In this document: positions 1 to 6,733 of the stretch, piece by piece
Position numbering within the stretch: the first letter of the stretch is position 1
Layout of the letters: the number at the start of each line of letters is the position of its first letter
Source: Chloroflexota bacterium
GTDB lineage: Bacteria > Chloroflexota > Anaerolineae > Anaerolineales > E44-bin32
Length of the DNA stretch: 7,215 bases
Assembly: GCA_026390045.1 (NCBI GenBank)
Contig: JAPLGR010000079.1
Coordinates: forward strand, 1 to 7,215
Direction of reading: 5' to 3'
The notes under the pieces: model-generated
What the model was told of the DNA's origin: nothing
Seen by the model: the letters and a program-made list of their open reading frames with translations, nothing else
Databases searched by the model: none
Program-made: the position numbers and the translations under genes

Positions 1-351
1 GGCGAGGTGCGAGAGGCGCTGGACATCCTGATCTCAGACGAACTCGGTACGCGCGCTTACGAACTGTACTCAGGCGGCGAGGCGTTCCGGGTGAACTTCG
101 CCATCCGCATTGCGCTGTCGCGTCTCCTAGCGCGGCGAGCCGGAGCCCAGCTGCGCAGCCTGTTCATCGATGAAGGCTTCGGCACGCAGGATGCGCGCGG
201 CCGGGAACACCTGGTGGCCGCCATCAACAGCATCCAGGACGACTTCGATCGTATCCTGGTGATCACGCATATTGATGAAATGCGGGACGCGTTTCCGGCG
301 CGCATTGAAGTGACAAAGACGCCCCAAGGCTCGCAGTTCACGCTCTCCTGA
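1..351 (+). CDS. sbcC: SbcC/Rad50-type nuclease ATPase subunit, C-terminal fragment (5' end outside window)
   Basis: This is the last 116 residues of an ABC-type ATPase of the SbcC/Rad50 family. Such proteins pair with the SbcD/Mre11 nuclease to process DNA ends and hairpins in the cytoplasm. The frame is open from base 1 and stops with TGA at 349-351, so the start, the Walker A lobe and the coiled coil lie to the left. Visible motifs, in order: the ABC signature YSGGE (bases 67-81), a Walker B/D-loop block LFIDEGFGTQD (from base 160) with the catalytic DE pair, and the H-loop ITHIDE with its switch histidine at about base 268. The GTQD D-loop and the spacing fit SbcC rather than a transporter ATPase. 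The signature starts with Tyr instead of the common Leu. The tail after the H-loop is short (about 25 residues), as expected at an SbcC C-terminus. An SMC-like or RecN-like protein is a less likely alternative. The partner nuclease gene is not in view. Confidence 0.85.
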   Translation, partial: GEVREALDILISDELGTRAYELYSGGEAFRVNFAIRIALSRLLARRAGAQLRSLFIDEGFGTQDARGREHLVAAINSIQDDFDRILVITHIDEMRDAFPARIEVTKTPQGSQFTLS

Positions 352-598
352 GGCACCCGGAAGATCCGGCAACTTGCCCTGGTTGCCTAGAGGCGGAGTG
401 CTCAGGCGATCGCCGGGATGGCCTGCCCGAGGGGCGCTCCCTTCCCCTGAAGATCCTCTCCCGGCGCACATGCCCGACGGGCAACACATCTTGATGCATG
501 ACCGCGGTGGCGGTGGTCAGCTCCCCGACGGCTCAGATGGCGCGCACTAGCCCGGCAAGAGAGTGGGTGGAGGCGCCTTCAGCCTTGTGTGTGGATGG
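352..598. other. Convergent intergenic gap, no gene recognised
   Basis: This 247-bp space separates the ends of two convergent genes. I see no RNA gene, no credible coding frame and no strong intrinsic terminator on either strand. Short hairpins exist: 368-387 (6-bp stem), 472-482 (GCCC/GGGC around GAC) and 501-514 (ACCGC/GCGGT). None is followed by a T-rich run in the required direction. Termination here may be Rho-dependent or use weak structures. Confidence 0.6.
368..387 (+). terminator. Weak hairpin after the sbcC stop codon
   Basis: GGCAAC (368-373) and GTTGCC (382-387) form a perfect 6-bp stem with an 8-base loop, starting 17 bases after the sbcC TGA. The position suits a transcript end, but no U-tract follows (the next bases are TAGAGGCGG). 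It is at best a poor intrinsic terminator or a 3'-end stabilising hairpin. Confidence 0.25.
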
Positions 599-3500
599 CT
601 AGGAAGCAGCGGGCGGCAAGGTCGCGGGAGGAAGCCAGACGGAAAAGGCAGACCCGTGTCCTGGGACGCCGTCGCTCTCGAGTGTGATCCGGCCGCCGTG
701 CAGTTCGGCGATTTCCTTACAGATGGCCAGGCCGAGCCCGGTGCCTGAGGCGCCGGTGCGGTGGCTGGCCCGCCCGCGGAAGAAGCGGCGGAACAGCAAC
801 AGCTGTTCCTCCGGGGGGATGCCGGGGCCGGTGTCGCTGACCTCGCCGACAATCCAGTCGCCCTGCGCCGTCACGCGATGGCGCGTGGACAATGTGATGC
901 GGCCGCCGTCCGGCGTGTAGTTCATGGCGTTGGTGAGCAGGTTGGTGAATACCTGCGTTAGAAGCCGCTGGTCGCCCAGCGCTGGAGGCAGATCGGGCTC
1001 GCACTGGAGATTGAGGAGCAGGCCGCGCTTGGCGGCCAACGTGGACCGGTCCTGGACCAATGCGGCCAGCAACTGGCTCAGGTCAATTGGGGCGGCGTTG
1101 AGGGGCGTCGCCTTGGCTTCCAGCCGCGAGAGCGACAGCAGGTCGTCGATCAGGTGCGCCAGCCGTTCGCTCTCGCGCGTCAGCGTGTCGAGGTAGGAGG
1201 CAGTCTTGTCGCGGTCGCCGGTCTCTCGCAGCAGATCGAGGTACAGGCGGATGTTGGTCAGCGGAGTCCGCAGTTCGTGGGAGACGTCCGATACGAACTG
1301 TGACTTGAGCCGGTCAAGCTCCTTGAGAGAGCTGATGTCGTACTGCACGCCAACGTAGTTGATCACCTCGCCCGAGTCCGAAAGGACGGGGGTGATCGTC
1401 ACGGCGGCGTCGTAGGTGCTGCCGTCCTTGCGCCGGTTGATCAGTTCCCCTCGCCAGGTGCGCCCCTCGTGGATGGCGTCATCAATCTCACGATAGACCT
1501 CGGCCGGATGGCGGTCACTCTGGACGATGCTGGCGGGCTGCCCGATTGCCTCTCCTTGTTCGAACCCATGCAGGCGTTCCCAGGCCGGATTGACGTATTC
1601 GAGGTTCTGGTTGAGGTCGGACACCATGACGGCGTCACCGATGTTGGCCAGGATGGCACGCAGCCGGTCGCGCTCGGCCTGCAGGGCAGCCTCCAGGGTC
1701 TTGCGGTCGGATACGTCCAGCACCAGCCCCATAAGCCCCTGGGCTCTCCCGCCCACACCTGCGATCAGACTGGTGGCCACCATGGCATACAGGACGCGTC
1801 CATCCGGACGTGTGAACTCAACCTCATTCACCTCGTGCTTGGGGAGCTCGCTGCGCAGACGCGTGGCAAAGCGTTCCACGATGACCTGGCGCTGGTCCTC
1901 AGGGAACATGTCCACCAGGATGCGGCCGATCAGGCCTTCGGCCGGCACGCCAATCTGGTCCAGGAACGCCTGGTTGGCATACACGACGCGGCCCTTCATA
2001 TCACACTGGAAGATGCCGGCGACAGATGTCTCCACCAGGGATCGGTAGCGGGCCTCGGATTCGGCCAGCTGCGCCGTCCGCCGGGCGACCTCCGCCTCCA
2101 GGTTGTGTGCTTGCGAGGCGATCTGGCCGTACAGGTCGGCGTTCTCGATGGCAATGGCGGCATGGGCGGCAAAGGCCGAAAGCAGGTTCACGTCATCATC
2201 GGTGTAGGGCACCTCGGTGCTGAAGCGCAGGACGGTCATCACGCCGATCGTCCGCTGGCGGATCAGGAGGGGAACCAGGGCGAGCACCTCGGGCTCGTCC
2301 TCTGGCGTTCCGGGGACGTGGACCGCCATCGGAAAGTCGCGCGGATCGTTGACCAGGATCGGCTTGCCAGTCTGGAACACCGTGCCGGTGAGGCCTAGGC
2401 CGGGCGTGAAATGCACGGCCATCAGCGCCTCAGCATCGGGATGCAGGGCGACGACGCAGCGCAGCGCGCCCTGGTGGGGGTCGAACAGATGGATGCGCGA
2501 GCCGTCGGACTTGAGCAGCGCTTTGGCCTGCTCGGCGATCAGGTTGAGGACAGTTTGGAGCTCGAGCGATGCCGAGATCGAGCGGGCGGTCTGGATCAGG
2601 GCCTGTGACTCTTCAGCTCGGTGCGTGGCCTGGGTGTACAGGCGGGCATTCTCAATGGCGATGGCGGCGTGCGCGGCAAACGCCGAAAGGAGTTGGACAT
2701 CATCCGGCGTGTAGGGCACTTCGGTGCTGAAGCGCAGGACGGTCATCACGCCGATCGGCTGATCGCGGACCAGCAGGGGCACCAGGGCGAGGACCTCGGG
2801 CTCGTCCTCGGGAGTGCCGGGAACATGCACCGCGTTCGGGAAGTCATGTGGATCATTGACGATGATAGGGGTCCCGGATTGGAAGACGCTGCCGGTCAGC
2901 CCGAAGCCCGGGGGCGCTTGCACGCGCATGAGAGCCTCGGCGTCTGGATGCAGCGCGACGACGCAGTGCAGGACGCCCTTGGCGGCGTCAAACAGGTGAA
3001 TGCGCGAGCCGTCGGACTTGAGCAGGGCCTTGGCCTGCTCGGCGATCAAGTTGAGCGTCGTCTGGAGCTCGAGGGAGGAGGAGATCGAGCGGGCGGTCTG
3101 GATCAGCGCCTGGGACTCCTCGGCGCGCTGCGTGGCCTGCATGTACAACCTGGCGTTCTCGATGCCGATGGCCGCCAGGCGCGCGATCGTCATCACGGTC
3201 TCTACCTGATCGTGCGAGAAGGCGAATTGGGGACGCTTGGCAAACAGGACGATCGCGCCGCTGGCGCGTTCGCCGATCATGATCGGCACGCCGAGCAAGG
3301 CGCGCAGGCCGGCCTTGACCCAGGCCGGGGCGGCCTCCGGGTACGCGCTGTAGTCTGGAAGGAGGACGGGCTGCGCGCTGCGGATGACCTTCCAGGCGAC
3401 AGGCTCCTGGCCGGCGGTTGTCCCGTCGGGTTGCAGGGGTGGGATGCCGAACGTGTACGGATACTCGAGCCGGCGCTGGCTGGGATCCAGGACCGCCACG

Positions 3501-4210
3501 ACGCCGGCGTCCGCATCGGTCACCTCCGCCGCCAGGCGAAGGACGCGCTCGAGGACGCGTGGTAGATCGAGAGCGCTGGTGACGGCTTCAACCACTTGGT
3601 GGCGAAGCTGTTCGCGTTCTAGGGCACGATGCAGGTTCTCCTGCGACCTGGCATTGCCGATCGAAATGGCGATGTGATCGGCCAGGGCGGTCATCATCGC
3701 CACGTCGTGGGGCGAAAGCCAGCGGGCCGAAACGTTGATGGCGCCGATCGGCTCGCCGCTCAGCATCAAGGGGGCGACGATGAGCGGGTCGCGTCCCAGC
3801 AGACGCACGACGAGCGGCAGCAGATGCTTCAGGATGCCGGGCGTCATCTGGCGAATGGTCTCGCTGCGGTCGGTGGAGTAGACCGCAACGCCAGTGGCAA
3901 GCGCCTGGCGATACATATCGACGCCCTGGGGATCGAAGCTGAAGCCCTCGATGGATCTGCCGGAGAGGCGCTGCAGGGCGGCCTCAGCCGACTGACTGAG
4001 GGAACGGGTGCGAATCTCGAGCTTGCCGTCTGGGCGGAGCAGGCTGACGCCGCCGCGCAGCCTCAGCCGCCGCAGTTCCTCCGTGACCGAGCGCAGGACG
4101 TCGTTCTCGCTGAACGCGGCCTGGCGTGCCACGCTGGCGGCAGCGTGAAGGGCGGAGGCCCAGATGTCCTCGCGATCGCCGAGCGTGTCACTGCCGGATC
4201 GTTCGTCCAC
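599..4210 (-). CDS. Soluble multi-sensor histidine kinase (GAF x4, PAS x2, HisKA, HATPase_c)
   Basis: This 1203-residue sensor kinase should autophosphorylate and pass phosphate to an unidentified response regulator. Approximate domains: atypical GAF1 30-187; GAF2 205-353; GAF3 362-522; GAF4 531-691; coiled linker 696-726; PAS1 722-838; PAS2 850-962; HisKA 965-1032; ATPase 1080-1196. Catalytic motifs are intact: H-box SHELRTP with phosphoacceptor His978 (bases 1277-1279), N-box Asn1094/Asn1097, G1 DTGPGIP (1126-1132), F-box around 1140, and G2 GTGLG (1156-1160). I see no signal peptide, membrane helix or receiver domain, so it is cytoplasmic and not a hybrid kinase. GAF3 and GAF4 are close tandem copies. 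The start is GTG at 4208-4210: it is the first start codon after an in-frame TAG at 4220-4222, but its Shine-Dalgarno is weak. The gene lies 62 bp behind the SDR gene. The signal sensed is unknown, and I see no phytochrome-type chromophore cysteine motif. Confidence 0.93.
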   Translation of the reverse strand: MDERSGSDTLGDREDIWASALHAAASVARQAAFSENDVLRSVTEELRRLRLRGGVSLLRPDGKLEIRTRSLSQSAEAALQRLSGRSIEGFSFDPQGVDMYRQALATGVAVYSTDRSETIRQMTPGILKHLLPLVVRLLGRDPLIVAPLMLSGEPIGAINVSARWLSPHDVAMMTALADHIAISIGNARSQENLHRALEREQLRHQVVEAVTSALDLPRVLERVLRLAAEVTDADAGVVAVLDPSQRRLEYPYTFGIPPLQPDGTTAGQEPVAWKVIRSAQPVLLPDYSAYPEAAPAWVKAGLRALLGVPIMIGERASGAIVLFAKRPQFAFSHDQVETVMTIARLAAIGIENARLYMQATQRAEESQALIQTARSISSSLELQTTLNLIAEQAKALLKSDGSRIHLFDAAKGVLHCVVALHPDAEALMRVQAPPGFGLTGSVFQSGTPIIVNDPHDFPNAVHVPGTPEDEPEVLALVPLLVRDQPIGVMTVLRFSTEVPYTPDDVQLLSAFAAHAAIAIENARLYTQATHRAEESQALIQTARSISASLELQTVLNLIAEQAKALLKSDGSRIHLFDPHQGALRCVVALHPDAEALMAVHFTPGLGLTGTVFQTGKPILVNDPRDFPMAVHVPGTPEDEPEVLALVPLLIRQRTIGVMTVLRFSTEVPYTDDDVNLLSAFAAHAAIAIENADLYGQIASQAHNLEAEVARRTAQLAESEARYRSLVETSVAGIFQCDMKGRVVYANQAFLDQIGVPAEGLIGRILVDMFPEDQRQVIVERFATRLRSELPKHEVNEVEFTRPDGRVLYAMVATSLIAGVGGRAQGLMGLVLDVSDRKTLEAALQAERDRLRAILANIGDAVMVSDLNQNLEYVNPAWERLHGFEQGEAIGQPASIVQSDRHPAEVYREIDDAIHEGRTWRGELINRRKDGSTYDAAVTITPVLSDSGEVINYVGVQYDISSLKELDRLKSQFVSDVSHELRTPLTNIRLYLDLLRETGDRDKTASYLDTLTRESERLAHLIDDLLSLSRLEAKATPLNAAPIDLSQLLAALVQDRSTLAAKRGLLLNLQCEPDLPPALGDQRLLTQVFTNLLTNAMNYTPDGGRITLSTRHRVTAQGDWIVGEVSDTGPGIPPEEQLLLFRRFFRGRASHRTGASGTGLGLAICKEIAELHGGRITLESDGVPGHGSAFSVWLPPATLPPAAS
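2114..3127 (-). repeat. Tandem in-frame duplication of a 507-bp GAF module inside the kinase gene
   Basis: Two copies of 169 codons lie head to tail: residues 362-530 (bases 2621-3127) and 531-699 (bases 2114-2620). Both begin RAEESQALIQTARSIS. Hand alignment without gaps gives 29 differences in 169 residues, about 83% identity. At DNA level 2214-2250 and 2721-2757 are an exact 37-base match offset by 507. Changes cluster in three loops (around residues 409-415, 429-436 and 482-486 of the first copy), while the helical borders and the block VHVPGTPEDEPEVLALVPLL are unchanged. Confidence 0.92.
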
Positions 4211-4272
4211 CGGATGGCTCTACCTGTGCGGCCTGCGCCCGCGCAAGGAAGTCTAGCATGCTTCGTGCCGGG

Positions 4273-5292
4273 CTAACGCCTCTTGGGTCGCGCAGGCACG
4301 GCGCCGATGCTGACAAGCCAGTCGAACGTCTCGGTGGCCGCCAGGAGGTAAGGTCTGGCGGGAGGCAGGCCGAGCTCGGCCTGGGCCTTGTTTGTGTCAT
4401 AGAAGAAGTGATAGCCGGCGAGCCACAGCATGCTTGGTTCAATGGGCAGCTTCAGGGACTTGCGCGCCGGCTCGAGCAGTAGGCGGATGGGAGGCACAGC
4501 CCACAGCGGGAGATGCAGGCGGGGAGGACGGCGCCCAACGACCTGCGCCGTGATCTGCAACAGATCGGGCAACGTCAAGTTCTCGCCGCCAAGGATGTAC
4601 CGCTCGCCGGGGCGGCCGCGCTCAAGCGCAGCCAGGTGCCCGGCAATGACGTCGTCAATGTGTACAGCGTTCAGGCCGCCGGGGATCACGGGCACGAAGG
4701 CGCCTCGCGCCAGATAGGCCACCAGGCTGCGCTCAGTGCGGTACCAATCGCCAGCCCCAACGACGACCGACGGATTGACGATCACCGCTTGCAGCCCCGC
4801 CTCTACAGCCCGCAGGACTTCCTGCTCCGAGGTGTGTTTGGCGTAGGCATACGGCCAGCGCTCCGGGATGTAGTTCCAGGTGTGGCGTTCGTCGAGCAGG
4901 GGGGCATTCCCGGTCGGGGTGGAAGGTGGCACATCCGGGACACCGAGCGCCGCAACCGAAGAGGTGTGGATGAACTGGCGGACCCGCGCCTGGCGCGCGG
5001 CCTGAAGGACGTTGCGCGTGCCTAGAACGTGACCCTCGATCGCGGTCCGCCCGTCCGCCTCCGGCCGCATCGGCGCGGCGGTGTGAAAGACTACTTCAAC
5101 AGCGTCAAAGGCTTGAGTCAGCGATGTGGGATCGAGCATGTCGCCGATGACGCGCCGGACCGGGAGCCCTTCTAGTCCATTCAGGAGCGACGTCGGCCGG
5201 TGGAGGGCGAGCACTTCGTGGCCCTGTCCCACAAGCGCGCGGCACAGATAGGAACCGATGAACCCTGAGGCGCCGGTGACGAGAATGCGCAT
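4273..5292 (-). CDS. NAD(P)-dependent epimerase/dehydratase, extended SDR (HpnA / dihydroflavonol-reductase-like)
   Basis: This 339-residue cytoplasmic oxidoreductase has the extended short-chain dehydrogenase fold and should use NAD(P)(H) to oxidise or reduce a hydroxyl/keto group on an unknown substrate. Visible motifs: the glycine-rich nucleotide loop GASGFIG (residues 7-13) at the very N-terminus; HRPTS at 31-35, whose Arg is in the position often linked to NADP; GDMLDP at 50-55; the strand-end segment HTSSVAAL (109-116) carrying the catalytic Ser/Thr; and the YxxxK pair Tyr148/Lys152. The segment VHIDDVIAGHLAALERG (210-226), followed by GERYILGGENLTL, resembles HpnA-type and dihydroflavonol-4-reductase/3-beta-HSD-like members. 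Length is normal for that group. The ATG at 5290-5292 is preceded by an in-frame TGA six bases upstream and places the Rossmann motif correctly, but has no clear Shine-Dalgarno. It starts 31 bp after the thiolase stop, suggesting translation on a shared mRNA. Specificity cannot be read from sequence, and no hopanoid genes are nearby. Confidence 0.88.
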   Translation of the reverse strand: MRILVTGASGFIGSYLCRALVGQGHEVLALHRPTSLLNGLEGLPVRRVIGDMLDPTSLTQAFDAVEVVFHTAAPMRPEADGRTAIEGHVLGTRNVLQAARQARVRQFIHTSSVAALGVPDVPPSTPTGNAPLLDERHTWNYIPERWPYAYAKHTSEQEVLRAVEAGLQAVIVNPSVVVGAGDWYRTERSLVAYLARGAFVPVIPGGLNAVHIDDVIAGHLAALERGRPGERYILGGENLTLPDLLQITAQVVGRRPPRLHLPLWAVPPIRLLLEPARKSLKLPIEPSMLWLAGYHFFYDTNKAQAELGLPPARPYLLAATETFDWLVSIGAVPARPKRR

Positions 5293-5323
5293 GTGTCAGC
5301 GAAGGGGCCGGACGCGCGCCGGG

Positions 5324-6547
5324 CTACGCACCGATCCACTCGACGATGGTCGCTTCGCCCTGACCGACGCCAACGCACAATGTGGCCAGGCCGAAGTAGG
5401 GGCGCTTCTCGCCGGGCGCGCGGCGGCACATCTCATGTAGTAGCGTGGTGAGAATGCGCGCCCCCGAGCAGCCCAGCGGATGGCCAAGCGCAATCGCGCC
5501 GCCGTTGACGTTGGTGATCTCCGGCGAGAGGCCGAGGTCCTGCATCACGGCCAGCGACTGGACCGCGAAGGCTTCGTTGAGCTCGACCAGACGGATGGCG
5601 GGCATGTCGAGCCCGGCGCGCTGCAAGGCCTTGCGCGTGGCCTGGACCGGGCCAAGCCCCATGACGCGCGGCTCGACACCCGCTGCGCCGGAGGCGACGA
5701 CACGCGCCCAAGGCGTCAGGCGGAGCGCGGCCGCCTTGCGGTCGCTCATCAGCACAAGAGCGGCGGCGCCATCGTTGATGCCGGAGGAATTGCCGGCCGT
5801 GACCGTTCCGCCCTCGCGGAACGCGGGCTTGAGCTTGGCGAGCGATTCGACCGTCGTGTCGCGGCGCGGCCGCTCATCTGTGGTAACTAGAACCGCCTCC
5901 CCCTTGCGCTGGGGGATCGGAACGGGGACGATCTCCTCGGCAAAGCGGCCAGAGTCGATCGCTGCCACGGCGCGGCGGTGGCTCTCGGCGGCGAAGGCAT
6001 CCTGGTCCTGGCGGGTGATGGACGGCCGCTCGGCGGCGATGTTCTCTGCGGTCTCGCCCATCGAGTCGATCCCGAACTTCTTCTCGATGCGCGGGTTGGG
6101 ATAGCGCCAACCGAGCGTTGTGTCCCACGCGGTCAGGTTGCCCCAGGGGAAGGCTTTGTCGGCCTTGGGAACCGAGTATGGAGAGCGAGACATGCTTTCG
6201 ACGCCTCCGGCGACGTACACCTCGCCTTCGCCGGCCTTGATCGCGCGCGCCGCGGCGTTGACCGCCTGCAACGCGGAGGCACACAGCCGGTTGAACGTCA
6301 CCGCGGCGACCTGGGCTGGGAAGCCCGCCAGGAGCACGGCCATGCGCGCCACGTTGCGGTTGTCCTCGCCGGCTTGATTGGCGCAGCCGAGATAGACCTC
6401 CTCGACTTCGGCCGGATCGACCCCGGCGCGGCGGACCGCTTCGGCGATGGTTAATGCAGCGAGATCATCAGGTCGGACCGCGGCCAGCACGCCGCCATGG
6501 GCGCCGATGGGCGTTCGGACGGCAGAGACGATCACGGCTTCAGGCAT
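5324..6547 (-). CDS. Thiolase (acetyl-CoA C-acyltransferase), PcaF-like 3-oxoadipyl-CoA thiolase subgroup
   Basis: This 407-residue cytoplasmic thiolase should cleave a 3-oxoacyl-CoA with CoA to give acetyl-CoA plus a shortened acyl-CoA, or run the reverse Claisen condensation. The catalytic set is complete: nucleophile Cys89 in NRLCASAL, the NEAF box at 324-327, His356 in GGAIALGHPLG, and the acid/base Cys391 in LCVGVGQG. It also has GGVESMSRSPY (114-124) and GNSSGINDGAAAL (252-264). The CVGVGQG form, where generic biosynthetic thiolases usually have C-x-GGG, together with DTTLGWR (142-148), recalls PcaF/PaaJ 3-oxoadipyl-CoA thiolases, which are close to this length (about 400). No other pca or paa gene is in the window, so the substrate could equally be a fatty-acid or acetoacetyl-CoA intermediate. 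The ATG start has a strong Shine-Dalgarno, GGAGGT (6552-6557), four bases upstream. It is the first gene of a probable three-gene minus-strand unit. Confidence 0.93.
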   Translation of the reverse strand: MPEAVIVSAVRTPIGAHGGVLAAVRPDDLAALTIAEAVRRAGVDPAEVEEVYLGCANQAGEDNRNVARMAVLLAGFPAQVAAVTFNRLCASALQAVNAAARAIKAGEGEVYVAGGVESMSRSPYSVPKADKAFPWGNLTAWDTTLGWRYPNPRIEKKFGIDSMGETAENIAAERPSITRQDQDAFAAESHRRAVAAIDSGRFAEEIVPVPIPQRKGEAVLVTTDERPRRDTTVESLAKLKPAFREGGTVTAGNSSGINDGAAALVLMSDRKAAALRLTPWARVVASGAAGVEPRVMGLGPVQATRKALQRAGLDMPAIRLVELNEAFAVQSLAVMQDLGLSPEITNVNGGAIALGHPLGCSGARILTTLLHEMCRRAPGEKRPYFGLATLCVGVGQGEATIVEWIGA

Positions 6548-6551
6548 ACGG

Positions 6552-6583
6552 ACCTCCGGGGTGGGGCTGGGCGGATTGTAGCA
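6552..6583 (-). promoter_or_regulatory. Extended -10 promoter and Shine-Dalgarno of the thiolase unit
   Basis: On the minus strand, TGC followed by TACAAT occupies 6583-6575. That is a TGn extended -10 element with a -10 box matching TATAAT at 5 of 6 bases. I see no good -35 at 16-18 bp, as is tolerated for extended -10 promoters. Transcription would start near 6568, giving a leader of about 20 bases that contains GGAGGT at 6557-6552, correctly spaced from the ATG. This is inferred from motifs only. Confidence 0.5.
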
Positions 6584-6674
6584 TCACGGAGCGGCAAAGC
6601 GGTCGGGGAAGGCAGATGCCGACAGCCAGTACTCGGGGCGGCGCAGGCGGCCAAGCTGCTTGTCGGGCTGCCCC

Positions 6675-6703
6675 TTGACAAGCCGAGGAATCTAGAGTAC
6701 TCT
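6675..6703 (+). promoter_or_regulatory. Probable sigma-70 promoter of the membrane-protein gene
   Basis: A perfect -35 hexamer TTGACA lies at 6675-6680. At the ideal 17-bp spacing the -10 would be TACTCT at 6698-6703, which matches TATAAT at only 3 of 6 bases and is part of the left palindrome at 6694-6703. Transcription would begin near 6710, leaving a leader of about 24 bases with AGAGGA at 6721-6726 as Shine-Dalgarno, seven bases before the ATG at 6734. A bound regulator would directly block RNA polymerase. Confidence 0.55.
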
Positions 6704-6723
6704 GGATTGCAGAGTACTCTAGA
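6691..6723. repeat. Twin palindromic operator (two AGAGTACTCT sites within a 13-bp inverted repeat)
   Basis: TCTAGAGTACTCT (6691-6703) and AGAGTACTCTAGA (6711-6723) are perfect inverted repeats separated by the 7-base spacer GGATTGC. Each arm holds the same self-complementary 10-mer AGAGTACTCT (6694-6703 and 6711-6720), with centres 17 bp apart. Two identical palindromes covering the -10 and start region look like paired sites for a dimeric repressor, for example a small winged-helix protein. Reading it as a terminator is unlikely because no T-run follows, it lies upstream of a gene, and most of it precedes the predicted transcription start. Confidence 0.75.
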
Positions 6724-6733
6724 GGATGAGACT

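Noticed and set aside
127..489. 120-codon minus-strand frame across the sbcC end and intergenic gap
   Set aside because: Most of it is antisense to the conserved SbcC signature and Walker B region, and its product has no recognisable motif.
1469..2398. Long + strand open frame (309 codons) opposite the kinase gene; a similar 314-codon frame lies at 2621-3565
   Set aside because: They are antisense to a kinase with complete catalytic motifs, show no recognisable domain, and repeat each other only because the GAF duplication is mirrored. Long antisense frames are common in GC-rich DNA.
4240..4251. Short GC palindrome (TGCGC/GCGCA) between the SDR and kinase genes as a terminator
   Set aside because: It has only a 5-bp stem with a two-base gap and no T-run, so it is not evidence of a transcript end.
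5445..6104. 219-codon + strand frame opposite the thiolase
   Set aside because: The minus-strand thiolase has all three catalytic motifs in one continuous frame, so this is a composition shadow.
6691..6723. Inverted repeat read as a terminator or insertion-sequence end
   Set aside because: There is no T-run, no transposase and no target-site duplication, and it sits between a consensus -35 and a start codon. An operator fits better.
6726..6728. Alternative ATG for the right-hand gene
   Set aside because: It is in a different frame from the membrane protein and gives a Pro/Arg-rich sequence. The ATG at 6734 has better spacing to AGAGGA and opens a frame with clear membrane spans.
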